Shown here in pieces: positions 8,610-18,306 of a stretch of DNA of 45,782 nt. The notes below the pieces were generated by a model, which was not told the DNA's origin, searched no databases, and saw only the letters and a program-made list of their open reading frames with translations. Origin of the DNA: an uncultured Clostridia bacterium (GTDB lineage: Bacteria > Bacillota > Clostridia > Lachnospirales > CAMVHY01). Made by a program: the position numbers and the translations under genes. The first letter of the stretch is position 1, and every line of letters starts with the position of its first letter. Location: positions 1 through 45,782 of the forward strand of contig CAMTJU010000001.1 of assembly GCA_947073045.1 (NCBI GenBank), written 5' to 3'.

Positions 8610-11600
8610 TTAACTAATATTAAAATCTTCTTTTATAATTTGCAGCACACTTTTTGATGAAAAATTATCAACAATGTAATCAAATGATTTTTTACTTATT
8701 TCCTCAAGTTTTTCATAATTATTATATAAATTAATTATTGCATCAGCAAATTTTGTTTCATCATCTTCTATGCTTAATATATTTTCGGCACCAATTATAC
8801 CTTCAGCACCAATTGAAGTAGTAACAACTGGGACACCATTTTTCATAGCCTCAATTACTTTACCCTTTATTCCCGCTCCATATCTTAAAGGTACAACCGA
8901 AATACGGCAATTACTATAAAATTCATTAAGTTGTTCATCTGTAACAAATCCATGAACAATTATACTTTCATCTGATATATTTTTTAATTTTTCAGGTACA
9001 TTTGAACCTAAAATATATATTTTTATATCAGATATAATTTTTTTTACTTTAGGGAAAATTTTACCTACAAACCAAAAAACTCCATCTAAATTAGGTTTAT
9101 GACTAAATCCTCCTATAAATATTAAATCTTTTCTTTTCGCTGTTTCATACCCACTATATTTTATTCCATCAAAAATGTATGCAGGTATAACTTTTACATT
9201 TATATTTTTATCTATTTCTTTTATTGCATTTTTTTCAACTATTGAAGGATAATAAACATAATCTACTTTTTTCATCAAACTAAGTTCTTTTTGCTTCCAA
9301 ACTTTAAAATTTTCTTTGCATAATATATCACCAGTAAGTTCATATTCTCTATATTCCCTTAAAAAATGCAAATCATGCCCGTAATACATAATTTTTGCTG
9401 ATGTATTTTCTCTAATAAAATCCACATATTTTAAAGATATATGTGGCCTATTTAAAAAGAAAAAATCAAAATACTTACAGTTATCTTTAATCCACTTCTT
9501 CCAATTATTTTTATAATAAATCCCATACAATACTTCAACACCCATTTGTTGAAATATAGTACTATATGGTTGAGCTTGATAAAAATTATCACCTATAAGC
9601 TTTACATTAAATCCATGCTCAACAAATAATTTTATATATTGATAAACTGTTTTACTTCCTGCATCCTTATCAAATGTTGGCACATAATGATCTATAAAAA
9701 CAATAGTTTTTTTATTTCTAGTTCTATCTCTAGCAACAAACAAATTTTCTGCATTTTTGAAGTTTTCTTTTTCAAGTACATCTTTCCATTTATCATAAAA
9801 TTTTTTCTGATTAGAAATTTGATATGACTTTTGTCCACTATTTAAATCTGTTCCATTTGATATACCTTCAAAATGCACTACGACAGATAATGGTTGATAC
9901 ATAACTTTATAGCCATGTTTTCTAACCTCGAAAGCCAAATCACTATCTTCATAATAAGCCGGTGAAAATCTCTCATCAAAGCCACCAATTTCATTCCAAA
10001 GTTTTTTAGAAATCAAAATACTTGCGCCAGAAATATAATCCACTTCTTTAACATAATTGAATTCAGATAAATTTGGATCTGATTTATTTCCATAATTCCA
10101 AGCTGAAGCATCATTCCAAAATATTCCCCCAGCTTCCTGTAATCTTCCATCAGGATAAACTAGTTTTGAGCCAACCAAACCAATTTGTTTATCTTTTTCA
10201 AATAATTCTATTAATGGCAAAAGCCAATTTTTTTGCACTTGGGTATCATTATTTAAAAACAAAATAAATTTTCCACGAGCAAATTTAGCAGCATTATTGC
10301 AATTTTTGAGAAACCGCATATTTTCTATATTTCGAATAACCTTTATCCCTGAAATAACTTTTTCAATATCCATCGTTAAATCGTCAGAACAATCATCCGC
10401 AATAATTATTTCATAATTAATATTACCGCTATTATTTTTTATTGTCTTCAAACAATTATAAGTATAATCAAATTCATTATAAACAGGTATAATAATTGAA
10501 ACTTGTACATCTTCAAAGGTATCAAAAGAAATTTTTTCATAATCATAAAGTGTTTTAGTTGGATTTTTTACTATATCTATAACTTTAATTTCATTAGATT
10601 CGTTTTTAGGAGAAATTAAACATTCGTCAATACGTTTTGAAACAGCACTAACACCTTCTTGTTTTAATATCTTAAAAAAATTCTTTATACGTTTTGCATT
10701 CGCTTTCTTTATAAATAAAATAGGTGATTTTAAAAATTTAAAAATAACTTTAGCTATTAAACGACGTTTACTACCTATCGGTAAAATAACTCGTGTAATT
10801 TTGGCAATTTTATTTGCCAGCTTCCACGAACGAGAATTTTTGATGTTATGTAGTTCTCTGTCGCTTTCTAATAACAAATTAATATGACCTGTTTTATTTC
10901 TTAATTGAAGATTTAAATTATCTACTTCATTATTCAATTCATTTTCTTTATCCAATAAATTTTGAAGTTGCAAAGATTTATCTTTAAGTTCATTCGAAAG
11001 TTTTCTTTCGCTATCAAGCAATAATTCAATATGTGCCGATTTATTACTAAGTAAACTGTTAATCGCTGTATAAATCTCAAATTCATTATCAGTATGCAAA
11101 CTAAAACTAATTTTCAATCGAATATTTTTGAAATTACTTACATTTACAACTTCAAATGAAAACTTTGGCGGTAAACACACATAATTATCATTTAATTTAT
11201 AAACACATTTACTACAATTAACCTCAATATTTTTAACACCAACTGATTCCACACTTAATTTTTTTATAATAATTGGCTTCGCAACAAACATACTCCAATA
11301 AATTTTGCTTGAATTAATCAAATTATCAAATTCAAATTTCAATGAAAAAAAATCCGATTCAGAAAATGAAATTAAACCAATTTGTTTTTTTAAACCGCTA
11401 TCAATCTCTATAAATGATTTAAGCATATTACACTTTCTATTTGCTTTACATTTAAATTCAAGACGACAATTTTCAGTCATAATTTTAGATATATTATCAT
11501 AATTACTTTTAATATTTTGTTGCAATTCTAATAATTTATTATTGATTTTATCTGCCCAATCAAAATCACTAATCAAATTACCAAATGCACTTAATAAATA

Positions 11601-12578
11601 TTTAGGCTCAGATATTAAATATTTTCCAAGCCCAAACAAATCATATAATCCATCAATTTTACTTATAAATGAACTATACATATCCAAAGCTAAACATTTT
11701 ATTCCGTAAGATAAAGCTGTTACATTTCCATGCAAACTTGTCCCTAGAAAAAACTTTGCTCCGGATATTATTGACATAATCTCCACCGGTTGCAAAAATT
11801 TATCTATTAAAAAGAACTTACCATTCGATAGTTCTAAAAGGTCCCTCATAATAATTTCATCATTATGGCAATAATTTACCGAAAGCAAAACTATTTGCAA
11901 ATTATATAAATCGCTAATATTATTTAACTCTTTAGCCAAATCATTGAGTTTATATTTTGTATCATACTGGACAACTAAATAATCGTCAGACAAATTTAAA
12001 CCGAGTTCTTCTCTAATTTTAGCTAAACTTTCTTTTTTATAATACAAATTAAAAAGTAACAAACCATCTCCACTTAAAAATATTTTATTTTCCGGTATAC
12101 CGGCATTAATAAGTTTCATCTTTGAAAATTTATCTCTCACTGATATATAAGAAACGTATTGCAAATAATCACAAAGTATTTCAGTTTCAAATTTATTAAA
12201 TTCATAAGGAACGCCAATTAAATTTATAATAACTTTTATATTGTTTTTACGGGCAAATTCTATAGGTAGCTTCCACAATTCCCCCGGTTGCGTACGAAAA
12301 ATTTTGCCATTTATTTTGTATTCAATCGGTTTAAAATGAAGCAATTCACCTCCTACTATAATGACAAAATCAAAATGATAATCATCATTCATTTTATTTA
12401 ACTGTTTAAAACTATAAACATGACCATTATTATTATAAGCTTCCTCTATTTCATTGGGTGAAAACAATACAACATTATCAATTTGTATTCTACTCTTTAA
12501 CTCATTTACAACAAATTTAGGAAACATCGTATCTCCTAAACTCTCAAGATCAAAAGTTCCAATTAAAGCTATATTCAT
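8610..12578 (-). CDS. trifunctional fusion: pyruvyltransferase-like, GT2 and GT4 glycosyltransferase domains
   Basis: This 1322-residue cytoplasmic protein joins three catalytic-type modules. Residues about 1-340 match the polysaccharide pyruvyl transferase (CsaB/WcaK) fold, including GGELLHF and the [15 protein letters not shown] loop. Residues about 390-505 form a beta-rich segment, then a coiled coil (about 515-575) and the [10 protein letters not shown] motif common in multidomain glycosyltransferases. Residues about 692-935 are a GT2 domain ([29 protein letters not shown]). Residues about 955-1320 are a GT4 domain ending in [17 protein letters not shown] and GAEGI. GGGAG precedes the ATG. 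It would both extend and pyruvylate or otherwise modify the glycan; substrate specificity cannot be read from sequence. The position between wzt and the heptose genes ties it to the exported polymer. Confidence 0.85.
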   Translation of the reverse strand: MNIALIGTFDLESLGDTMFPKFVVNELKSRIQIDNVVLFSPNEIEEAYNNNGHVYSFKQLNKMNDDYHFDFVIIVGGELLHFKPIEYKINGKIFRTQPGELWKLPIEFARKNNIKVIINLIGVPYEFNKFETEILCDYLQYVSYISVRDKFSKMKLINAGIPENKIFLSGDGLLLFNLYYKKESLAKIREELGLNLSDDYLVVQYDTKYKLNDLAKELNNISDLYNLQIVLLSVNYCHNDEIIMRDLLELSNGKFFLIDKFLQPVEIMSIISGAKFFLGTSLHGNVTALSYGIKCLALDMYSSFISKIDGLYDLFGLGKYLISEPKYLLSAFGNLISDFDWADKINNKLLELQQNIKSNYDNISKIMTENCRLEFKCKANRKCNMLKSFIEIDSGLKKQIGLISFSESDFFSLKFEFDNLINSSKIYWSMFVAKPIIIKKLSVESVGVKNIEVNCSKCVYKLNDNYVCLPPKFSFEVVNVSNFKNIRLKISFSLHTDNEFEIYTAINSLLSNKSAHIELLLDSERKLSNELKDKSLQLQNLLDKENELNNEVDNLNLQLRNKTGHINLLLESDRELHNIKNSRSWKLANKIAKITRVILPIGSKRRLIAKVIFKFLKSPILFIKKANAKRIKNFFKILKQEGVSAVSKRIDECLISPKNESNEIKVIDIVKNPTKTLYDYEKISFDTFEDVQVSIIIPVYNEFDYTYNCLKTIKNNSGNINYEIIIADDCSDDLTMDIEKVISGIKVIRNIENMRFLKNCNNAAKFARGKFILFLNNDTQVQKNWLLPLIELFEKDKQIGLVGSKLVYPDGRLQEAGGIFWNDASAWNYGNKSDPNLSEFNYVKEVDYISGASILISKKLWNEIGGFDERFSPAYYEDSDLAFEVRKHGYKVMYQPLSVVVHFEGISNGTDLNSGQKSYQISNQKKFYDKWKDVLEKENFKNAENLFVARDRTRNKKTIVFIDHYVPTFDKDAGSKTVYQYIKLFVEHGFNVKLIGDNFYQAQPYSTIFQQMGVEVLYGIYYKNNWKKWIKDNCKYFDFFFLNRPHISLKYVDFIRENTSAKIMYYGHDLHFLREYREYELTGDILCKENFKVWKQKELSLMKKVDYVYYPSIVEKNAIKEIDKNINVKVIPAYIFDGIKYSGYETAKRKDLIFIGGFSHKPNLDGVFWFVGKIFPKVKKIISDIKIYILGSNVPEKLKNISDESIIVHGFVTDEQLNEFYSNCRISVVPLRYGAGIKGKVIEAMKNGVPVVTTSIGAEGIIGAENILSIEDDETKFADAIINLYNNYEKLEEISKKSFDYIVDNFSSKSVLQIIKEDFNIS

Positions 12579-12605
12579 TTACTTATCTCCCACAATTATT
12601 TTTTA

Positions 12606-12991
12606 TCAAACTATACAAAAATACAACTTCTCCAGCTCACACCAAAATTTTTCACAAATATCATTTAAAATTTTGCTTGCCGTATTTTCATCATAAACGT
12701 AAGATGTTAAATTTCTTGTATTTAACATCTCAAGCCAAATATTTTCATTATCAATAATTTTTAATGAAAATGATTCTTTTAAAATATCTCTTGGAAAATT
12801 CAAATCGTCTTTTAATCCATTTAAAATCATAAACTCCTTCATTGTCTCCCACAAAAATTCGAAAGTAAATTCAAATCGCTGAATCAGTACATTCTAATAA
12901 ATATTGTTATCAGAATTTTTTTATAAACTTTTATTGCCTGTGATAACTTTTCAAAAGCACTAATAAAATTTTCGATTTTATTTCTTTTCAT
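12606..12991 (-). pseudogene. broken HepT/HI0074-family gene (MntA partner)
   Basis: The readable C-terminal part (82 residues from 12854) carries the HI0074-type pattern: LWETMKEF, FPRDILKESF, WLEMLNTRNLTSYVYDE. The N-terminal part starts at ATG 12991 (MKRNKIENFISAFEKL) in a different frame, and the two are separated by a frameshift near an A7 run (about 12918-12925) and an in-frame TAG just before NVLIQRFEFTFEF. Both lesions would have to be undone to restore the family's roughly 130-residue protein. In intact pairs this protein is the HEPN toxin or substrate-binding partner of the adjacent minimal nucleotidyltransferase; the RNxxxY motif survives as RNLTSY. The start overlaps the upstream MntA-like reading frame by 14 nt, as in intact operons. 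Confidence 0.87.
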
Positions 12992-13275
12992 AAATGCTAA
13001 CACCATCTTTTTTTATTTCATCTAATAATTTTTCAGATGTATTACTGTCAATAAATACTACATCGAATTTCAAAAGCATTTCGATTTTCTCTAAATCCAA
13101 TTGAAAAAATATTTTTGTATCAAAATCTTTAGCATAAACATCCAAATTAATATCGCTACTGTTTGAATTATCACCTCTGGCTCGCAATCCAAACAAAATT
13201 ATTTTATCAATGCCATATTTTTTTGGCTAATATTTTTATTTGCTCCAATATCCAATTAAATTTTTCATCACGCAT
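12978..13275 (-). pseudogene. frameshifted MntA-type minimal nucleotidyltransferase
   Basis: From ATG 13275 the frame reads MRDEKFNWILEQIKILAKK and then stops; removing one A from the A7 run at about 13217-13223 continues it as YGIDKIILFGLRARGDN and on to the TAA at 12978, giving a normal MntA-like protein of about 100 residues. The active-site pattern is also damaged: the family motif GSxxRG...SDxD reads GLRARG...SDIN, so the Ser and the second metal-binding Asp are both lost. MntA proteins are antitoxins that AMPylate HepT; this copy looks dead. It overlaps the end of wzt by 8 nt and feeds straight into the broken HepT gene. Confidence 0.88.
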
Positions 13276-13999
13276 TGTTTTCATAAGCATCACAAACCTC
13301 TTGTACTCCACCAATCATTTTCATATGACCCTTTTCAAGCCACAAAACATTTTTGCAAAGCTGTCTAATTTGATTGAGCGAATGGGAAACCATAAGAACT
13401 GTTGTGCCATCACTCATCAAATCTTCTATTCTTTTCTCACATTTTTGCTGAAACAAAAAATCACCGACCGACAAAATTTCATCGACAATCAAAATATCTG
13501 GCTTAGTAATTGTAGCAATAGAAAATCCAAGACGCGCAACCATACCTGATGAAAAATTTTTAATTGGTACATCAAGAAAATCCTGAAGCTCGGAAAACTC
13601 CACAATTTCATCGAACTTATCTGACATTTGTTTTTTTGTATATCCGAGGACAGAGCCATTCAAAAAAATATTTTCGCGCGCAGTCAAATCAATATCAAAA
13701 CCTGCACCAAGTTCTATAAGTGGTGAAACGGAGCCATTACAAATTACAGAACCTGACGTAGGTTTTAATATTCTAGAAATAATTTTCAACAAAGTGCTTT
13801 TGCCAGATCCATTTAAACCAACTATGCCAAAAACATCACCGCGTTTCACATTAAAAGAAATATTTTCAAGAGCGATGAATTCGTCAAACATCAATTGTTT
13901 TTTGACAAGTTTAATGAAATATTCCTTAAGACTGTCAACTTTTTCTTTAGCCATATTAAATTTCATAGTGACATTTTTTACTTCGATTATGTTATCCAA
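13268..13999 (-). CDS. wzt: polysaccharide ABC exporter ATP-binding protein (Wzt/TagH type)
   Basis: This cytoplasmic ATPase powers export of an undecaprenyl-linked glycan together with the adjacent permease. Walker A is GLNGSGKST, the signature is SSGMVARLGFS, Walker B is ILIVDEILSVGD, and the switch His is VSHS. At about 243 residues it stops after the nucleotide-binding domain, so it lacks the C-terminal carbohydrate-binding extension of chain-length-sensing Wzt proteins. I prefer TTG 13999 (MDNIIEVKNV) because the Shine-Dalgarno sequence AAAGGCGGTGA overlaps the alternative GTG at 14008. The stop overlaps the start of the broken MntA gene. Confidence 0.9.
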   Translation of the reverse strand: MDNIIEVKNVTMKFNMAKEKVDSLKEYFIKLVKKQLMFDEFIALENISFNVKRGDVFGIVGLNGSGKSTLLKIISRILKPTSGSVICNGSVSPLIELGAGFDIDLTARENIFLNGSVLGYTKKQMSDKFDEIVEFSELQDFLDVPIKNFSSGMVARLGFSIATITKPDILIVDEILSVGDFLFQQKCEKRIEDLMSDGTTVLMVSHSLNQIRQLCKNVLWLEKGHMKMIGGVQEVCDAYENNA

Positions 14000-14015
14000 A
14001 AATTTCACCGCCTTT

Positions 14016-14792
14016 TTAAATATAAAGTATAAATTTATCTTGCTTCAATTTAAAAATCAAAAGCCCTAAAAATAAAAAAGCAAATGAAAACGCAAAACAT
14101 ATCAGATTAAAATTCAAACCAGGTATATTATTATACATAACTACCTGCCTGAAATAATCAACATAATAAAACATGGGATTAAACTTCATAATATTTTTCA
14201 TACCAGCAGTAAGAGTCTCCATAGGATAAATTACAGGTGTCAAATACATCCAAGCCGTAATCCACACAGAATATAAATGCCCGATATCGCGAAAAAACAC
14301 ATCAGCTGCTGATAAAATCAAACCGAGGCCAATACTAAAAATCAAAGTAAAAATCATAGGCACAAAAAAAAGAAGTGCCATCCAAGTTATTTTATAATGC
14401 AAAACAAAAAACATAATAATAACGGCAACAGATGAAAACAACATATTCACAAATGCAAACAAACATTTTTCAAGAGGAAAAATATATTTAGGAATATAAA
14501 CTTTTTTAATAAGCGATGCAGAACTTAAAACAGAAGTCATTGCCAAAGACGTAGCTTCAGACATAAAATTAAAAATCAAAGAACCAGTTAAATAATAAAT
14601 AGGAAAATTATCGATATTCATACGAAAAATATTTTGAAACACAGCAGTAATAACGAGCATCATTAAAAGCGGATTTAGAATGCTCCATAAAAATCCTAAG
14701 ACAGATCGGCGATATTTTACCTTCAAATCGCGCACAATAAGATTTTGCAATAAATGAACATAATGATAAAAATTAACAAGATATTTATTCAT
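14016..14792 (-). CDS. wzm: polysaccharide ABC exporter permease (Wzm/TagG type)
   Basis: The 258-residue ABC-2 permease has about six membrane segments, preceded by the cytoplasmic LIVRDLKVKYRRSVLGFLWSIL motif region typical of TagG/Wzm/RfbA permeases, and contains the conserved MYLTPVIYP stretch near residue 185. It forms the membrane channel that, with the ATPase encoded 16 nt downstream, moves the completed glycan across the membrane. AGAGGTG precedes the ATG. It is the first gene of the minus-strand glycan operon; the 55-nt gap to the divergent GT2 gene must hold both promoters, but neither is convincing by eye. Confidence 0.92.
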   Translation of the reverse strand: MNKYLVNFYHYVHLLQNLIVRDLKVKYRRSVLGFLWSILNPLLMMLVITAVFQNIFRMNIDNFPIYYLTGSLIFNFMSEATSLAMTSVLSSASLIKKVYIPKYIFPLEKCLFAFVNMLFSSVAVIIMFFVLHYKITWMALLFFVPMIFTLIFSIGLGLILSAADVFFRDIGHLYSVWITAWMYLTPVIYPMETLTAGMKNIMKFNPMFYYVDYFRQVVMYNNIPGLNFNLICFAFSFAFLFLGLLIFKLKQDKFILYI

Positions 14793-14847
14793 GAAAGCAC
14801 CTCTTAAAAATTATATGTGATAATATTTTAATATTGGGGGTGAAAAA

Positions 14848-15801
14848 ATGGCGATCGTTACAATCGTAATTGCTGTGTATAATCCTAACATAACATGGCT
14901 AAAAAAACAACTTAGCTCAATCAATAATCAAACATTCAAAGATATAGAAATAATAATTTGTGATGACTGCCCACAAAATTACACAGACAAAAATATTTTT
15001 TATAAAACACTTTCGAATTTCAAACCAAAAATTTTCCGCAACAAAAATAATCTTGGTTCAAATAAAACATTTGAACTTATGACAAAATTTGCAGCGGGAA
15101 AATATATTGCATATTGTGATCAAGATGACATTTGGCAAAACAATAAGATTGCCAAACTTGTTGAGGCGCTGGAAAATTCAAATGCCCTACTTGCATATTC
15201 CGATGCACAAATAATTAATGAGAACGATGAAAAAATTTATGATAGTCTAAAAGATTATTCCAAACGAACAAAATTTTACTCTGGAAAAAATTTATATGAA
15301 AAGCTATTGGTAAGCAATTTTATTACAGGCTGTACAATGATGGTAAAATCCGATATTGCCAAAAAATCTATTCCATTTGAAAAAACTATGGTTCATGATC
15401 ATTATTTAGCTTTATATTGCTCAATATTTGGCCAAATAATTTTTGTTGATGAAAAACTTATAGAGTATCGGCGCCACAAAAAAAATCAAACAGGAATTTT
15501 AAATGGCATACAAACAAAAAAAGATTATTTAGAAAAAAGAATACTACTTACAAAAAAACGCTTAAAAAATTTGAGGCGTCGTTTTTCAGACATATCTTTT
15601 TTTATCAATAAATTATCTGAAATTGAAAAATGGAACCATTTCAGAGAAATTTGGTGGCAAAAATTTAATATGCCTGCATTAAAAAATTTATGGCGTATGA
15701 GAAATTATAATAAATCATGGACAATGTTTGAAATTTTTTCTGCCCGCTTCCCTCAATTTCTATTTAAAATATGTATAAAAATTTTATGCCGCTCAAAATA
15801 A
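14848..15801 (+). CDS. GT2 family glycosyltransferase (rhamnosyltransferase-like)
   Basis: The 317-residue protein has a GT-A fold pattern: TIVIAVYNP at the N-terminus, [10 protein letters not shown], and the metal-binding [11 protein letters not shown] near residue 92, a variant common in rhamnosyl- and related transferases of O-antigen and wall-glycan loci. The C-terminal 90 residues are basic and aromatic, consistent with membrane association. GGGGGTG lies just upstream of the ATG. It opens the plus-strand operon that continues into rmlABCD, so rhamnose transfer is a reasonable inference but is not proven by sequence. Confidence 0.85.
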   Translation: MAIVTIVIAVYNPNITWLKKQLSSINNQTFKDIEIIICDDCPQNYTDKNIFYKTLSNFKPKIFRNKNNLGSNKTFELMTKFAAGKYIAYCDQDDIWQNNKIAKLVEALENSNALLAYSDAQIINENDEKIYDSLKDYSKRTKFYSGKNLYEKLLVSNFITGCTMMVKSDIAKKSIPFEKTMVHDHYLALYCSIFGQIIFVDEKLIEYRRHKKNQTGILNGIQTKKDYLEKRILLTKKRLKNLRRRFSDISFFINKLSEIEKWNHFREIWWQKFNMPALKNLWRMRNYNKSWTMFEIFSARFPQFLFKICIKILCRSK

Positions 15802-15841
15802 TTATTGTATAATAATTAAAATGCCGAAAGGAGATTTATCT

Positions 15842-16705
15842 ATGAAAGGAATAATTTTAGCTGGTGGAACAGGCTCAAGACTTTTCCCAATTACAATTCC
15901 TATTTGCAAACAGCTTTTGCCTGTATACGATAAACCCATGATTTATTACCCAATGTCAACATTAATGTTAGCAGGTATACGTGAAATTTTAATCATATCT
16001 ACTCCAAACGACATCAATAGTTTTAAAAAATTATTCGGTGATGGAAATAATCTAGGACTTAAAATTTCATATGCTGTTCAGGAAAAACCAAATGGATTAG
16101 CACAAGCTTTTATTATTGGTGAAGAATTTATTGCTGATGACGATGTAATGTTAGTTCTCGGTGATAATATTTTTTATGGACACGGTTTTACAGGAATATT
16201 AAAAGATTCTATAAAAAACAATTTAGGTGCAACTATCTTTGGATATTACGTAAATGACCCAACATCTTATGGGGTTGTCGAATTCAATAAAAACGGAAAA
16301 GTTTTATCGATTGAGGAAAAACCACAAAAACCTAAATCAAATTATGCAGTCCCTGGATTATACATATACAATAATAAAGTTATAGAAATAGCAAAAAAAA
16401 TCAAACCGTCAAAACGTAATGAACTTGAAATTACTTCAGTAAATGAAGAATATCTAAAACAATCAATGCTACAAGTAAAACTATTTGGCAGAGGAATGGC
16501 ATGGCTTGATACCGGAACTTATGATAATTTAATTGAAGCATCAAATTTTGTTGAAGCAATTCAAAAACGTCAAGGTTTATATATTGCCTGCCTTGAAGAA
16601 ATTTCTTATAAAAACAATTGGATTAGCAAAGAACAATTAGAAAAATTATATGTGCCTCTTATAAAAACTCCGTACGGAAAATATATCGCATCATTAGCAA
16701 AATAA
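15842..16705 (+). CDS. rmlA: glucose-1-phosphate thymidylyltransferase RmlA
   Basis: RmlA makes dTDP-glucose, the first step of dTDP-L-rhamnose synthesis, and is normally feedback-inhibited by dTDP-rhamnose. The N-terminus [17 protein letters not shown] is diagnostic, followed by [23 protein letters not shown] and the metal-site [11 protein letters not shown] near residue 108. The length (287 residues) is normal. I use ATG 15842 with AAAGGAG 7 nt upstream rather than an in-frame ATG at 15821, which overlaps that site. The next gene, rmlC, follows after 15 nt. Confidence 0.96.
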   Translation: MKGIILAGGTGSRLFPITIPICKQLLPVYDKPMIYYPMSTLMLAGIREILIISTPNDINSFKKLFGDGNNLGLKISYAVQEKPNGLAQAFIIGEEFIADDDVMLVLGDNIFYGHGFTGILKDSIKNNLGATIFGYYVNDPTSYGVVEFNKNGKVLSIEEKPQKPKSNYAVPGLYIYNNKVIEIAKKIKPSKRNELEITSVNEEYLKQSMLQVKLFGRGMAWLDTGTYDNLIEASNFVEAIQKRQGLYIACLEEISYKNNWISKEQLEKLYVPLIKTPYGKYIASLAK

Positions 16706-16720
16706 AAGGAGATAAAAAAT

Positions 16721-17269
16721 ATGAAACTTATTGAAACCAAAATAAAAGATTTGTGCATAATCGAACCAGAAATTTTTGGAGATAATCGAGGATGGTTTAC
16801 TGAAAGTTGGTCCAAAAAAAAATTTGAAGATAACGGACTTTTTTATGACTTTGTTCAGGACAACCATTCCTTTTCTACCAAAAAAAATACTCTGCGCGGT
16901 ATCCATTTTCAATATGGAAAGTATGCACAGGCTAAATTGGTTCGCTGCTGCAGGGGAAAAGTTTTAGATGTTGCAATTGATTTGCGCTTTAATTCACCTA
17001 CTTATAAAAATTGGGTTGCAGTTGAACTTACTGCTGAAAATAAAAAACAATTTCTTATTCCACGTGGGTTTGGCCACGCATTTTTAACATTAACTAATGA
17101 TGTGGATTTTCTCTATAAAGTTGATAATTTTTATGATAAAGCAAGTGAGGACTCAATTATTTGGAATGACCCAATTTTAAATATTGACTGGCCAGTTGAA
17201 AATCCAATTGTATCTGAAAAAGATTCGTTGGCTAAAAATTTTGATGAGCAAAAAATTTATTTTGATTAA
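16721..17269 (+). CDS. rmlC: dTDP-4-dehydrorhamnose 3,5-epimerase RmlC
   Basis: RmlC epimerises C3 and C5 of dTDP-4-keto-6-deoxyglucose. The 182-residue cupin shows FGDNRGWFTESW near residue 20, the catalytic-His segment TLRGIHFQ near residue 60, and IPRGFGHAFLTL near residue 110. AAAGGAG precedes the ATG. It lies third in the operon, and its TAA is followed directly by the Shine-Dalgarno sequence of rmlB, so the two are translated in close succession. Confidence 0.96.
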   Translation: MKLIETKIKDLCIIEPEIFGDNRGWFTESWSKKKFEDNGLFYDFVQDNHSFSTKKNTLRGIHFQYGKYAQAKLVRCCRGKVLDVAIDLRFNSPTYKNWVAVELTAENKKQFLIPRGFGHAFLTLTNDVDFLYKVDNFYDKASEDSIIWNDPILNIDWPVENPIVSEKDSLAKNFDEQKIYFD

Positions 17270-17283
17270 TGGGGAGATGCATT

Positions 17284-18300
17284 ATGAAAATAATTGTTAC
17301 TGGTGGAGCCGGATTTATCGGTTCCAATTTTATTTTATATATGCTTGAAAAATATGACTACAAAATAATCTGCCTGGATAAATTAACTTATGCGGGTAAT
17401 CTTGAAAATCTCGCTGGTGTTATGAACAATAAAAATTTTAAATTTATCCACGGCGATATCTCTGACAAAATTTTTATTGAAAATTTATTTGAAAATGAAA
17501 AACCTGACATCGTTATAAATTTTGCTGCCGAAAGTCATGTCGATCGCTCAATTGAAAATCCTAATATCTTTCTGCAAACAAATATTATTGGTACAAATAT
17601 TTTAATGGATGCATGCAGAAAATCTACCGTTAAAAGATTTCATCAGGTTTCAACTGATGAAGTCTATGGAGATTTGCCAATAGATAAACCTGATTTATTC
17701 TTTACTGAATCTACCCCAATTAATCCTTCTAGTCCCTACTCTGCTTCGAAAGCTTCCGCAGATTTATTAGTACAATCTTACCATCGAACTTTTAATTTCC
17801 CAGCTACAATTTCTCGTTGTTCAAATAATTACGGGGCATTCCACTTCCCTGAAAAATTAATTCCTCTCATGATTATTAATGCACTGAATAATAAAGATTT
17901 ACCTGTATACGGTGAGGGAAAAAATATTCGTGATTGGCTGTACGTAAAAGATCACTGCAAAGCTATTGATTTAATTATTCACAATGGGAAAATTGGTGAA
18001 GTTTATAACATTGGCGGACACAACGAAAAATCTAATATCGATGTCGTCAAAATAATATTAAAATATTTAGGCAAACCCGAAAGCTTAATAAAATTTGTAA
18101 AGGACAGACCCGGACATGATTTACGTTACGCAATTGATCCAAATAAAATTTCTAATGAACTCGGATGGATTCAAGATACAAATTTTGAAACTGGAATTGC
18201 AAACACAATCGAATGGTATTTAAAAAACAAATCATGGTGGCAAAATATTATAAATGGCGAATATAAAAATTATTATGCCAAAATGTATAATGGGAGATGA
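17284..18300 (+). CDS. rmlB: dTDP-glucose 4,6-dehydratase RmlB
   Basis: RmlB oxidises and dehydrates dTDP-glucose to the 4-keto-6-deoxy intermediate using bound NAD. The extended SDR features are present: GGAGFIGSNF at the N-terminus, the STDEVYGDLP segment with the Thr-Asp-Glu catalytic residues near residue 130, and YSASKASADLL carrying the Tyr-x3-Lys pair. The length is 338 residues. I start at ATG 17284, seven nt after GGGGAG; an in-frame start at 17269 overlaps the rmlC stop codon and would add five residues. Confidence 0.96.
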   Translation: MKIIVTGGAGFIGSNFILYMLEKYDYKIICLDKLTYAGNLENLAGVMNNKNFKFIHGDISDKIFIENLFENEKPDIVINFAAESHVDRSIENPNIFLQTNIIGTNILMDACRKSTVKRFHQVSTDEVYGDLPIDKPDLFFTESTPINPSSPYSASKASADLLVQSYHRTFNFPATISRCSNNYGAFHFPEKLIPLMIINALNNKDLPVYGEGKNIRDWLYVKDHCKAIDLIIHNGKIGEVYNIGGHNEKSNIDVVKIILKYLGKPESLIKFVKDRPGHDLRYAIDPNKISNELGWIQDTNFETGIANTIEWYLKNKSWWQNIINGEYKNYYAKMYNGR

Positions 18301-18306
18301 ATAATT

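Noticed and set aside
13163-13549. 128-residue plus-strand open frame over wzt and the MntA remnant
   Set aside because: It is antisense to the ABC ATPase and the decayed gene and has no recognisable composition or ribosome site.
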